From the NCBI RefSeq assembly GCF_003203515.1, contig NZ_BGNG01000002.1:310001-374000 (forward strand): DNA of 64,000 nucleotides, in the 5' to 3' direction. This DNA is from Glaciecola sp. KUL10. Its GTDB lineage: Bacteria; Pseudomonadota; Gammaproteobacteria; Enterobacterales; Alteromonadaceae. The notes beneath the pieces are model-generated. The model searched no databases, was not told where the DNA came from, and worked only from the letters and a program-made list of their open reading frames with translations. The position numbers and the translations under genes are program-made. Positions 36,539-45,537 of this stretch are shown in pieces; the stretch's first letter is position 1; every line of letters starts with the position of its first letter.

Positions 36539-37159
36539 ATGAATCTACTTAGCTTATATGAAAACCCCGACAATGCATCTATTTTATACCCCCGCTTTTA
36601 TGTCGAGGGCGCGGTACTTGGTGCCAGCGCATGCCCAGAAATTCCCATGCCAGACGTTTGGTTACCGTGGGCCATTGAGCATCACGGGCAAATGAAAAGT
36701 AATGAGCAGGCCGATGCAATGACAGAAACACTGTTTTCGTACTTTAAATGGTGCTTGAGCCAAATGAGAGACGAAAATACCCAATTACCACCATATGCAG
36801 CTTATGATGAAGCTAATAAAGATGCACTTGCATGGTGGCTTAAAGGCATTCTGGCTGCACATACTAGTATGCAAGAAGTCTGGCAAAATGCTTGGCACAA
36901 GATGCAAAACCAAGCCCCTGAAAAAGCGCCAAAACTAGCAAAAAACCTTAAACATTGTCTATCAGTGTTTAGTACGTTTGCCGATGTGCCTTTAGCAATT
37001 GAACAAGCTAAGCAGCGCGGTGATAATCAATTAGAAGAAAAGCTGCCGGTCATCGCCAAAAGCTTGCCCAATACCCTTCAAATTTATATCGATATATCGG
37101 GTGAGTTAGCGGCTTATTTGCCCAATCAATTCGAGACATTTGAGCAGAAGAAACACTAG
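36539..37159 (+). CDS. UPF0149 family protein (YecA/YgfB-like)
   Basis: A 206-residue cytoplasmic alpha-helical protein with the UPF0149 pattern: CPEIPMPDVWLPWAIEHHG near residue 35, then helical segments with DALAWWLKGILAAHTSMQ and SVFSTFADVPLAIEQ. No SEC-C zinc motif is present at the C-terminus, so it resembles YgfB more than YecA. Its function in this organism is unknown. It is divergent from the Nramp-like gene. Confidence 0.75.
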   Translation: MNLLSLYENPDNASILYPRFYVEGAVLGASACPEIPMPDVWLPWAIEHHGQMKSNEQADAMTETLFSYFKWCLSQMRDENTQLPPYAAYDEANKDALAWWLKGILAAHTSMQEVWQNAWHKMQNQAPEKAPKLAKNLKHCLSVFSTFADVPLAIEQAKQRGDNQLEEKLPVIAKSLPNTLQIYIDISGELAAYLPNQFETFEQKKH

Positions 37160-37239
37160 TATGAGCGATGATATTAATATTGTTCACACAAAAAATGGCG
37201 ACAGCTTCAAATGTCTATACATGCCGTCGCCAAAGCAGT

Positions 37240-37626
37240 CTATTCCACCATGCAAAAAGCATTTAATTTATTACCGTCTACATCTCTAAAATATCCGGCA
37301 TAAAAACCTTTAGTCGCACCTTCAGGACGAAAACCAGGTTTGCCTTCACACGTTCCACCAAGTTCAATCGCTTTTTGATAGAAACTTTCCACTTGAGCAG
37401 GCGTCTCTAATGCCATTCCTACCATCGTACCGTTTCCAACAGTGGCGTCTTTTTGATCAAACGGCATTGTGAGGAATAATGCACACTCCTCTGGTTTTCT
37501 CGACCATGCTACGAAATAATTCTCCTCTTCCATAAAACGAGATGCGCCAATGGTTGTTAGTAATTCATCATAGTATTTACTCGCGCGCGTCAAATCTTTT
37601 GTACCTAGCGTGATATATCCAATCAT
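37240..37626 (-). CDS. VOC-family (glyoxalase/bleomycin-resistance fold) protein
   Basis: A 128-residue protein from the ATG at 37626, which has GGAG eight bases upstream; a longer frame to 37677 lacks support. It shows paired beta-alpha-beta-beta-beta modules: MIGYITLGTKDLTRASKYYD at the start and FYAGYFRDVDGNKLNAFCM at the end, the latter carrying the usual metal/substrate region. Members range from glyoxalases to dioxygenases and resistance proteins, so no specific reaction is assigned. It is divergent from the WYL regulator, 125 bases away, a layout that suggests regulation by it. Confidence 0.85.
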   Translation of the reverse strand: MIGYITLGTKDLTRASKYYDELLTTIGASRFMEEENYFVAWSRKPEECALFLTMPFDQKDATVGNGTMVGMALETPAQVESFYQKAIELGGTCEGKPGFRPEGATKGFYAGYFRDVDGNKLNAFCMVE

Positions 37627-37751
37627 TATTAATCTCCGTTGATGTTTGATAATCGAAAGCAAACTCATAATAAGCATTGACTACTGACAACTAGTGTCAG
37701 TATTGTTGATTTATTATTCTAATACGTAGTCTAAACGAGTAAATCAGCGTT

Positions 37752-38441
37752 ATGCGAAAGGCAGAGCGACTAAATGAAATCGTACACTATCTTCGCCGTA
37801 TGCATCGTGCTGTGACAGCAGAAACGCTTGCGGGATATTTTGAAGTAAGTGTGCGCACGATGTACCGAGACATTCAGGACCTTCAAGATAACGGCGTTCC
37901 CATACTTGGCGAGGCGGGTGTAGGCTACATGATAGATAAGCATTATCACCTGCCGCCTATTATGTTCGATGCTGACGAAATAGAAGCAATTGCTTTGGGA
38001 ATTAGCATGGTACGAAATTGGACAGATGATAGTTTTGCTCAAAAAGCAGAAAGTGCCTACCTTAAAATACAAGCTACCCTGTCTGCTCAGATGCTGCATG
38101 AACTCACACAAATTTCTACATTCTCAGCGCCTAGTCATTACAAAATACCATGGGAAATTAGTTTTAGTGAAGTAAGAGAATGCATTAGACGCAAGCAATT
38201 TGTCACATTTACGTATGTAGATTTAAATGACAAACAAAGCGAAAGAACTATTCGTCCATTAGCCTTGACCTCTTTCAGCCCTGTCTGGCTTTTGACCGGA
38301 TGGTGTGAACTTCGGCAGGATTTTCGTAATTTTAGGATTGATCGGATTAGCAAATTTATTAAGTCGGACCGACGCTTTAAGGATGAAGAGTGGAATAGTT
38401 TGCAAGCATATTTGAGATTGTTACCGCTGTCAGACTGTTAG
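37752..38441 (+). CDS. YafY-type transcriptional regulator with HTH and WYL domains
   Basis: A 229-residue regulator. Residues 1-60 form a DeoR-like helix-turn-helix (RLNEIVHYLRRMHRAVTAET, then VSVRTMYRDIQDLQDNGVPI). The middle links to a WYL domain at about 135-215, where REC-IRRKQFVTFTYVD and RTIRPLALTSFSPVWLLTGW are the ligand-sensing core; the tryptophan and leucine of WYL appear as VWLL. WYL regulators sense nucleotides or nucleic acids in some systems; the ligand here is unknown. The most likely target is the divergent VOC gene. Confidence 0.87.
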   Translation: MRKAERLNEIVHYLRRMHRAVTAETLAGYFEVSVRTMYRDIQDLQDNGVPILGEAGVGYMIDKHYHLPPIMFDADEIEAIALGISMVRNWTDDSFAQKAESAYLKIQATLSAQMLHELTQISTFSAPSHYKIPWEISFSEVRECIRRKQFVTFTYVDLNDKQSERTIRPLALTSFSPVWLLTGWCELRQDFRNFRIDRISKFIKSDRRFKDEEWNSLQAYLRLLPLSDC

Positions 38442-38482
38442 TTCTCGAAAAAACTATATATGAGTTTTATTTTTTCATTGGA

Positions 38483-38517
38483 TATCGGGCACCGTTAATA
38501 ACAATAAGCGCCCGATA
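38483..38517. terminator. Hairpin between convergent WYL regulator and giant gene
   Basis: TATCGGGC (38483-38490) pairs perfectly with GCCCGATA (38510-38517) around a 19-base loop. It lies 42 bases after the regulator stop and 20 bases beyond the minus-strand stop at 38537. Neither side has a long T run, so it is a weak bidirectional terminator candidate. Confidence 0.5.
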
Positions 38518-38536
38518 AACCTGTGAGGATACATCG

Positions 38537-41500
38537 CTATTCTAGGGCATCTATTTCTGTCGAAACTTCTTCAAGCTCTGAACGGTTAAAATCCATATCG
38601 TCTAAGTAACTTGCTTGTTCATTTATTAAGTCTTCGAGACCATCATCAATACTATTGGTGACCGCGGAACCAAAGTCATAACTACCCTCTGCCATCTTCA
38701 TTCTCATGCCAATAGGCGCTAAAACGGGGATATAGTGCGATTTCAATCCAAACTTTTCTCTGATTATCTCTCCGGTTGAAGATTTTAATATGAACCACAT
38801 CGTTGATGATGGGCGTCTCACTGCAATATCGGCCTTGCCATCTCCGTCATAATCAGCAACAACAGGAATATCTGTTTCGCTAAGACCAAATCTTACTCGG
38901 CGAATCTCACCATCGCTTGATTGTAAGATGTACCACGATCTGTCTGCTACTCGACGTACGGCAAAATCAGTAATACCGTCACCATCATAATCAGCAGGAA
39001 CAGGTATGTCATCTGCACGTAGGCCAAATCTGACCCGTTGAATTTTGTCACCTCGTTGGCTATTAAAATTGGTTCCGCTTGAATTCAAGACATACCATGT
39101 ATGAGACGAAGGGCGCCTGATAGCAATATCGGTAATGCCATCACCATCGTAGTCTCCTTGAACAGGAATATCATCCTTGCTTAAACCAAATCTAATACGT
39201 TGAATTTTGTCACCACGATAGCTGTTATAGTTTGTTCCACTAGAGTTAAGTATGTACCATGTTGAATCACTGCTCCGCCTTACGGCAAAGTCGGTGATAC
39301 CATCGCCATCAAAATCACCTGGTGTTGGAATATCAGTAGCTCTGACACCAAAGTAAACTCGTTGAATACGGTCTCCCTTAACACTGTTTATGTTTAGGCC
39401 ACTAGAGTTACGCGCAAACCATGTGCCGATGGAGGGGCGGCGAACAGCTACATCCGTTAAACCATCGCCATCAAAATCACCTGCTAGAGGTATGTCATTT
39501 GTATTAAGACCAAATCGGATTTTTTCGATTTTCTGAGTCTCAATATCTTTAGTAAAGCTCATGAAGTTAATTGGGTCTCTAACAATAAGCTCGGCTTTGT
39601 TGTCTCCATTCCTATCACCCAATGTATTTCGTTTGATAAATGGCGTAAAAAAGCCATCCAATAGAATAGGCGCACTTTCCGAGTCAATGGTAAATTTATA
39701 CTCGACCGTTGCAGGCCCCGCCGAAACAGGTGCTCGGTAATAGTAAAAATCTCCAGCCACAAAACGTTCTACATTTTCTAATCTTTCGCCGTTAATATGA
39801 ATTGAAAGATCGAACAAGGCGCGACTATACCGATCATACCGATAAGCAAACGATACCCAGCCATCTCTCAAATATCCCGTTTTTCGCACTGTGAGTTCTT
39901 TGGTAGCATCAACCGGATCAACATAAATCAAAGAATATCCATGGTAAAAAGAAGAATATCTTTGATATAAAGAGTAATCACCGATTATTTCAACTTTTTC
40001 ATTATCCGATTCAAAAGAAATAAAGCTACCTTCAGTATCAGGTGTAACTTCTGGGTCAGTGATTGACGAGCCAGTTACATACTCTGCAATGTTTGAAAAA
40101 CCATCTCTATCTAGATCACCGCGAGCGTCGAAAGCATAGTTAGGATTTAAGCCTGCAGCAAGTTCGGCTGCGTCGCTAATTCCGTCGTTATCATCGTCCT
40201 CGTCAGCATTATTTCCTATGCCATCATAATCAGTGTCATGCGTTTCAGTTGGGTCATCAGGGAACGCATCAGCACCATCGTGGATACCATCACCGTCAGA
40301 GTCAGGGGGTAATAAAATGAGATTACTCTCTTCAGTGGTAAAACAACCTATCGGATTGCAAACCTCTAAACTAACATTGTAAGCTTTGTTCGTTGTTATC
40401 CCGTCAAACTCTAGTGAAACCCGAGAATAATTTTCATTATCTTGTTTAAGCGTATTAAGTAAGCTGTCATCGTATAAAACCTGAGTTTCGTTTCCGTCTT
40501 CACTATGTAGAAACACTTTTAAGTTATCAACCGGTCTATAGTCAGGGTCTAGTTCCACTGATATTCTACCTGCTTGAGAGTGCATATATACACCCGGACT
40601 AGGCCAATAGGTAATTTCCCTAAATGGATTGTTTGAAGCGATAAAAGTTGCTTCAGTGATTGGTCCGCAGAGCTCTCCTTTGCACCGTTGCATAAAAAGA
40701 GTTAAGTCTTTGTTTATTCCAAGATCTTCTATAAAGCCTTGCAAGTTATTTTCATGGTCTTCGATCTCAAAGCTCAAAACTTGTTCAGAATTTATTCCGC
40801 CGTGCTCATAAATCTTAACCTCTGTATTGGCCTTGGCGTCGTGACCAAACATGAATAGCCTAGCAAACCTAGGGCTTGGTCTTGAAATGCGAATTTCAGA
40901 AACATAAAAATCATTAAGATTCATGGTCTCATCATTATTTGAAACGATAAATAAGCTTCTTATCGGAGATTCATTCTCTGCATGCCATGCAAGTCTAGTT
41001 AGCTTAAATAATTGAAGATCAAGCGGGTAATCGGCAGTGGCGATTATCTCTTCGTTTTTTGAAAGTGTAAAAACGCCTTTTTCGTCAAAATCTATGCGCA
41101 GTTCTAACCATTGCTCAAGCCAACTTTCTTGATCAGTCAAATGCAAAGCTTCGTTTAAGAAAGGAGAAACGATAAAGAGTGAGAATGGTTCTAGTTCAGG
41201 GTGCTCTTCACAACCATTTCCTGTGTAGATCAACTCAAACAAATCTTGTTCATACTCTTCATTATAACTTAGCTGACTATAGCGTTGTCTTATGACAGGC
41301 ATGGTGTTTTTAAACAATGTACTACAAGCTGATGGGGTGCTTAGCTTCGGGAATATACTTGTACTGAAAAATGCACCTTCACCAATTTGAAAGAAACGCT
41401 CTAAGTAAAGAGTACCGGTGAAGGTATCCAGGCTGCCATTGCTAGCTCCAACACTAATGTTTTTGCTAGTAAAACTCATGGTTTGCCGACTATTCCTGCT

Positions 41501-44500
41501 TACTTGTCGGATATCTTTGCCCGATAGAGAAATGCTAGAGGCGAGATGTGTCGAAGTGATCAGTGAAAGCGTTGGCGTGTGTTCACTACAACTATAACTA
41601 TTACAAGCTTGCATTCGGAAAAAATACTCTTTGCCGGGTTCCAAGTTATTAATTTCGATAGTTCTAACTTCTTCAAAATCACCCGCGATCCGTATTATTC
41701 TCTGAGTGTTAAGACTTTGTTGATCTCGACCATAGGTTACTACGAGATCGTTAGCTGAGGTCGGTGCAAGTGCGGAAAGCGTAACACTTCTCAGTTCATT
41801 GTTTTGTACTACCTTAAAATTCGTGGGTATGGAAGGTGGTTCAGTTGGTTCTTCCAATGGTGTGTCAGCATATACGTTTACATTTTGACTCACCCCAGAA
41901 CAACCTGCAGAGTTACACGCTGTAAACTGATATGTTATTAACTTGCCACTCGCAATAGATTCTATAAACTCTCCATAGCTATCGCCAGACTCTAGCGTAA
42001 ACGAACCTACGGAAGTGTATTCATTATTGTCGATGGCCCTAAATACCTCAAAGTACTCAACAGGTTTAATTGCGTTTAGTGAAAATCGAATACCTATTTT
42101 AGCTTTAAGTTCATTTTCCTCTTCAAAGACTCTTCTGCTTGAAAGAGTAGGCACATTAGGTATCGTCAAGAAGTCATCTGGGATAGATACTGCAGTGCTC
42201 AATTCACTGAATTCAGTAGTTTGATAGTCTGTAGTTCTTATTTGGTATTGAAATTGAAATGTATCAGCCTGTTCAGAATTGTTAGGCGCATATGCAAAGC
42301 CATCATTTTGTGCTTTAGAAGACACAAATCTTCGATATCCGTTTTGATCAACCATGTACATTGAAATTAAACGAACTATCGGATTAGTTGGTAAATTAAT
42401 ACTTATATCGAATTCAGCAGTTTCAGTATTAAAAGTAACAATTGGGGCTGGTAATTCCTCAGGTAAGGGTACAAGGGAATCAAAATCAACTGTCACACTG
42501 TCACTAATTTCTGAGCATGTATTTGTGAATGTCGAACAAGCTCTTATCGCGTAATCACCAGACCCTTGGTTAGCTTCAGTTGAGGAAACCAAAAACTCCC
42601 GGAAATATCTACCCGCTCCTTGTTCGATAACGTCAAAGCCATTATCGCTTAACTTGACCAGTTCAAAAAAATCAGCAAATGTATAATCACTCCAGTTGAC
42701 AATTGCTTTGGCTGGCTCATCAGAATTTGATACTCGATAATTTATTGTTAATTCTTGCGGAGGCTGAAGTCGCTCGTTTTTGAATTGAGGCAATAAATTT
42801 ACTTTCTTTATTGTGGTTGCTAGAGAATCAAGCCTTTGATATCTGGATACTGCTGCGTTTTCGCTTCGGATGCTAATATCTGCATACGGACCCTCGTAAT
42901 CGTCTAAGACTATGGCGTTTACACTTGCATCAACTTCTTTGTGAGTAGAATAGTTATTTGAGAAGTTGTAAATTATTCGGTAATGAGTTGCGTTTGGCAC
43001 CTTGTCCCAGCCAAGCACAAGTCTTCCAAAGTATTGGTCTGTAGATACTGTTAGATTGTTTGGAGCTAATAAGCGCTCACCATTAATAAAAGGTGAGTTT
43101 GGCGTACTACTGCGACTAAGATCGCCGCCTAGTTTGTCACAGATGTTTTTAAAACAAGTTTCTAAACGATAGCGATAGGATCGGGGTGCGATCACTGTAT
43201 CGTCAATATAAACTTCACGCTCGTCCATTAGTGTCGCTAGCAATTGCTCTTTTTCATTGCCAACGCTTCTATAAAGCTTAAAGGAATCATAGGCAAGGTT
43301 TGCTGAGTACGTAATAAAGAGAGTATTCTCTGCGTCCCTGGAATCTACTGAGAGGTTTTCGTAGTTACGAGGTCGGTCTAATTTAAAATTTATTCTTTGA
43401 GTGTGACACAACTTATCCAGGCACTGCTCTAGCTCATATTGATATGTAGCACCGAAGTCGAGTTCTGTGTCTATATATGTATTTTGTTGTTCGTCCGTTT
43501 GAAGCAAAACGCCATTTCTGCTCAACTTATATTGATGGTCTTTAATATTATCCCATCGAATCCTAATACCGCTGAAATCCGGTAAGAATTTAGCATCAAA
43601 GCGCCCGTTTTCTTGCAAGATTGGAGGCGCTAGGGTGAGTAATTCGGACTCTTTTGAGCAACTAGGTTGATTTCTAAGGGAGCTCGACAAACACTGCGTA
43701 ATCTTTGCTACAAAGCCCCTAAAACCGACCTCATTGCTAAAGGTATTTCCTTCTGAAATTATCTGACTATAAAAGTGCTGGTTTGATGACAAACTATGAA
43801 CTTTATAAGAATCAGCGGCGTTATCTAGTTCAGCCGAGAGCGTTAATAAGGTTGTATTATTCGTTCCCTCGCTAAACAGTTTTTCAACGGTTATCTTATT
43901 TTCGAAGTCAAGCACTTCAACTGATAAGCTAGTGACCGCATTATGGTTACAGGCCCAATTTTCGTTACACTTCGAAATCTTATAAAAGGTATCACCAGAT
44001 TGTAAACCCGTTGAACTATCAACCAGTAAGGTCTCAAAAGACAGCATGTTGAGAGGCGTCTCATCATAGTGCTGCGACTTTCTTTCAATCACCGTGTTTT
44101 GTTGGGATGCGAAATTGATCGTCGCTGAAAAAGGAGCATTGCTGGTGATAGCTGCCTGCAATGGCGTATTTGGTATATCAAAAACAGAGGTCGCTATTTC
44201 AGCTCGGTAAGTTCCTCGATTCGCATTACTTCTACTCCAGTATAAAGTATTCTCGGTTGTTGCGAAGTGCATCGCGCTTATACCGCTTAGCGAATAGTCG
44301 AAAACATCAAAATTATCGTGTAAGCCGACCAGCGCAGTTTGTTCAGTAGTGATATCTACCACGAAAACCCCAAGCGACTGCCTTACCCCAGCTTTCAATT
44401 GATCGAGTGTTCGAGTTAATTGGGCGCCGAATCCTATATATCTATTGTCAGAGCTGATGGTTAAGCTTTCAAACTGCCCGTCAGACGAAAAGGCTCCCTT

Positions 44501-45325
44501 TAATCCAATTGTTTTTTCACTTTCAAACTGGTCTTCGGAATGCTTTATCGTTATCGTGCTTTTATCTGAATTCCAGCGAGCAAAAAGCGAGCCGTCGTGT
44601 GATAGAGCCGCGCTATACCTTTGATATCTATTAGTGTTATCTTTTAATGATATTAGTCCAGAGCCAGTCGAAAAATAATTAAACACGGAACATGAATCTT
44701 CCCAGCAATTCTCGCCAATTAATATACTTTGATCGCTGCCGACACCTAATACTACCTTTATATTCTGTTCACCCTCGAGTGCTAACTTCTCAAACTCAGC
44801 ATTGGGTGATTCTTTCTTATAGATATCGTAGCCAAGTCCAATAACTAATATGCTATCAGTTGCATCAGTTTTCAGTGATAAAGGATATTCAGATTGTCTA
44901 TTGCTTGTGAATTCAATATTGGTAACTTCTCCACTTTCAATATCATAGCTAAATACGCTGTCCGCTATGTTTGAATCTTGAGCGTAAAAAATAACGTTTT
45001 TATCATTATTATAGAAGAATGGTTTAGTATTAAACGCGCTAAAGTAGGCGCCAATATTTGCAAGAGAAACACGCACAACAGTGTCTTGTGCAATGTCTTG
45101 AATATAGAAGTAAATATTATTTGGAGAACTGGTAACCGAACCATTTTCGTCCAAATAATTAGAGGCGAACAAAAGCAAGTTACCGCTTTGTGATACATCG
45201 TAGAGTTCATAAAAGCTGTTTGCCGGTACTTCAATAGATAACTTTTCTGCATAATGCTGGGAATGCGCAAAAGACGCAAATAAGATGAAAGCAATAAAAA
45301 TCACAAACGACTTGAAGAAATGCAT
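38537..45325 (-). CDS. Giant secreted multidomain protein (propeller, FN3-like, LamG-like, TSP3 and FG-GAP repeats)
   Basis: A 2262-residue protein with a signal peptide (cleavage near residue 22, FASFAHSQ). In order it shows: a beta-propeller-like region (about 30-385); a run of FN3-like domains (about 390-1265), most ending in a cysteine pair such as CNSAGC, CLDKLC or CFKNIC; a LamG-like beta sandwich (about 1270-1480); another FN3-like part to about 1670; a calcium-binding TSP3 run of DxDxDG loops (about 1672-1770); a second beta sandwich (to about 1890); and six FG-GAP/VCBS-type repeats (about 1906-2213). An acidic tail ends the chain; no LPxTG, PEP-CTERM or GlyGly-CTERM signal is seen. 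It is probably exported and may be an adhesin or cell-surface protein; that role is inference. Confidence 0.85.
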   Translation of the reverse strand: MHFFKSFVIFIAFILFASFAHSQHYAEKLSIEVPANSFYELYDVSQSGNLLLFASNYLDENGSVTSSPNNIYFYIQDIAQDTVVRVSLANIGAYFSAFNTKPFFYNNDKNVIFYAQDSNIADSVFSYDIESGEVTNIEFTSNRQSEYPLSLKTDATDSILVIGLGYDIYKKESPNAEFEKLALEGEQNIKVVLGVGSDQSILIGENCWEDSCSVFNYFSTGSGLISLKDNTNRYQRYSAALSHDGSLFARWNSDKSTITIKHSEDQFESEKTIGLKGAFSSDGQFESLTISSDNRYIGFGAQLTRTLDQLKAGVRQSLGVFVVDITTEQTALVGLHDNFDVFDYSLSGISAMHFATTENTLYWSRSNANRGTYRAEIATSVFDIPNTPLQAAITSNAPFSATINFASQQNTVIERKSQHYDETPLNMLSFETLLVDSSTGLQSGDTFYKISKCNENWACNHNAVTSLSVEVLDFENKITVEKLFSEGTNNTTLLTLSAELDNAADSYKVHSLSSNQHFYSQIISEGNTFSNEVGFRGFVAKITQCLSSSLRNQPSCSKESELLTLAPPILQENGRFDAKFLPDFSGIRIRWDNIKDHQYKLSRNGVLLQTDEQQNTYIDTELDFGATYQYELEQCLDKLCHTQRINFKLDRPRNYENLSVDSRDAENTLFITYSANLAYDSFKLYRSVGNEKEQLLATLMDEREVYIDDTVIAPRSYRYRLETCFKNICDKLGGDLSRSSTPNSPFINGERLLAPNNLTVSTDQYFGRLVLGWDKVPNATHYRIIYNFSNNYSTHKEVDASVNAIVLDDYEGPYADISIRSENAAVSRYQRLDSLATTIKKVNLLPQFKNERLQPPQELTINYRVSNSDEPAKAIVNWSDYTFADFFELVKLSDNGFDVIEQGAGRYFREFLVSSTEANQGSGDYAIRACSTFTNTCSEISDSVTVDFDSLVPLPEELPAPIVTFNTETAEFDISINLPTNPIVRLISMYMVDQNGYRRFVSSKAQNDGFAYAPNNSEQADTFQFQYQIRTTDYQTTEFSELSTAVSIPDDFLTIPNVPTLSSRRVFEEENELKAKIGIRFSLNAIKPVEYFEVFRAIDNNEYTSVGSFTLESGDSYGEFIESIASGKLITYQFTACNSAGCSGVSQNVNVYADTPLEEPTEPPSIPTNFKVVQNNELRSVTLSALAPTSANDLVVTYGRDQQSLNTQRIIRIAGDFEEVRTIEINNLEPGKEYFFRMQACNSYSCSEHTPTLSLITSTHLASSISLSGKDIRQVSRNSRQTMSFTSKNISVGASNGSLDTFTGTLYLERFFQIGEGAFFSTSIFPKLSTPSACSTLFKNTMPVIRQRYSQLSYNEEYEQDLFELIYTGNGCEEHPELEPFSLFIVSPFLNEALHLTDQESWLEQWLELRIDFDEKGVFTLSKNEEIIATADYPLDLQLFKLTRLAWHAENESPIRSLFIVSNNDETMNLNDFYVSEIRISRPSPRFARLFMFGHDAKANTEVKIYEHGGINSEQVLSFEIEDHENNLQGFIEDLGINKDLTLFMQRCKGELCGPITEATFIASNNPFREITYWPSPGVYMHSQAGRISVELDPDYRPVDNLKVFLHSEDGNETQVLYDDSLLNTLKQDNENYSRVSLEFDGITTNKAYNVSLEVCNPIGCFTTEESNLILLPPDSDGDGIHDGADAFPDDPTETHDTDYDGIGNNADEDDDNDGISDAAELAAGLNPNYAFDARGDLDRDGFSNIAEYVTGSSITDPEVTPDTEGSFISFESDNEKVEIIGDYSLYQRYSSFYHGYSLIYVDPVDATKELTVRKTGYLRDGWVSFAYRYDRYSRALFDLSIHINGERLENVERFVAGDFYYYRAPVSAGPATVEYKFTIDSESAPILLDGFFTPFIKRNTLGDRNGDNKAELIVRDPINFMSFTKDIETQKIEKIRFGLNTNDIPLAGDFDGDGLTDVAVRRPSIGTWFARNSSGLNINSVKGDRIQRVYFGVRATDIPTPGDFDGDGITDFAVRRSSDSTWYILNSSGTNYNSYRGDKIQRIRFGLSKDDIPVQGDYDGDGITDIAIRRPSSHTWYVLNSSGTNFNSQRGDKIQRVRFGLRADDIPVPADYDGDGITDFAVRRVADRSWYILQSSDGEIRRVRFGLSETDIPVVADYDGDGKADIAVRRPSSTMWFILKSSTGEIIREKFGLKSHYIPVLAPIGMRMKMAEGSYDFGSAVTNSIDDGLEDLINEQASYLDDMDFNRSELEEVSTEIDALE
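38800..39500 (-). repeat. Tandem FG-GAP-encoding DNA repeats inside the giant gene
   Basis: Six direct copies of a unit encoding D(F/Y)DGDG(I/L)xDxAVRRPS followed by a W(Y/F) strand. The first copies have a period of about 54 codons (162 bases) because of a serine/glycine linker ending in RGDKIQR; the last two lack that linker and have a period of about 46 codons. Neighbouring copies are closely similar at DNA level, so the region can expand or contract by recombination. Confidence 0.75.
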
Positions 45326-45393
45326 GAACTTTCCTTGTTTAGCATTAAATTAGCGATCACTGCTAATTTTTGATATCGGATCGTAGATGATTA

Positions 45394-45421
45394 ATGGTGA
45401 TTTCTCAAGTTAAATCACCAT
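45394..45421. repeat. Perfect inverted repeat upstream of the giant gene
   Basis: ATGGTGATTT (45394-45403) pairs without mismatch with AAATCACCAT (45412-45421), with an 8-base loop. It sits about 70 bases upstream of the giant gene's start and 117 bases past the end of the chemoreceptor gene on the same strand. No T run follows on either side, so it may be an operator or an mRNA end structure and not a terminator. Confidence 0.45.
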
Positions 45422-45537
45422 CAAAAACGTTTTATGTGTATGTTTTGTTCAAACTGCTTAATCAGAAGCAAGGCATTGAACTTCCCCATCAACAAAGGGG
45501 ATAAGCCCATATATAACAACAGCATAAACCCTGAATG

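Noticed and set aside
38800-39500. CRISPR-like or satellite repeat array
   Set aside because: Repeat units are 138-162 bases, coding and in frame, with no spacers; they encode FG-GAP modules.
45482-45510. CCCC/GGGG stem as terminator of the Cache chemoreceptor gene
   Set aside because: Only about four to five pairs and no T run on the needed strand; too weak to call.
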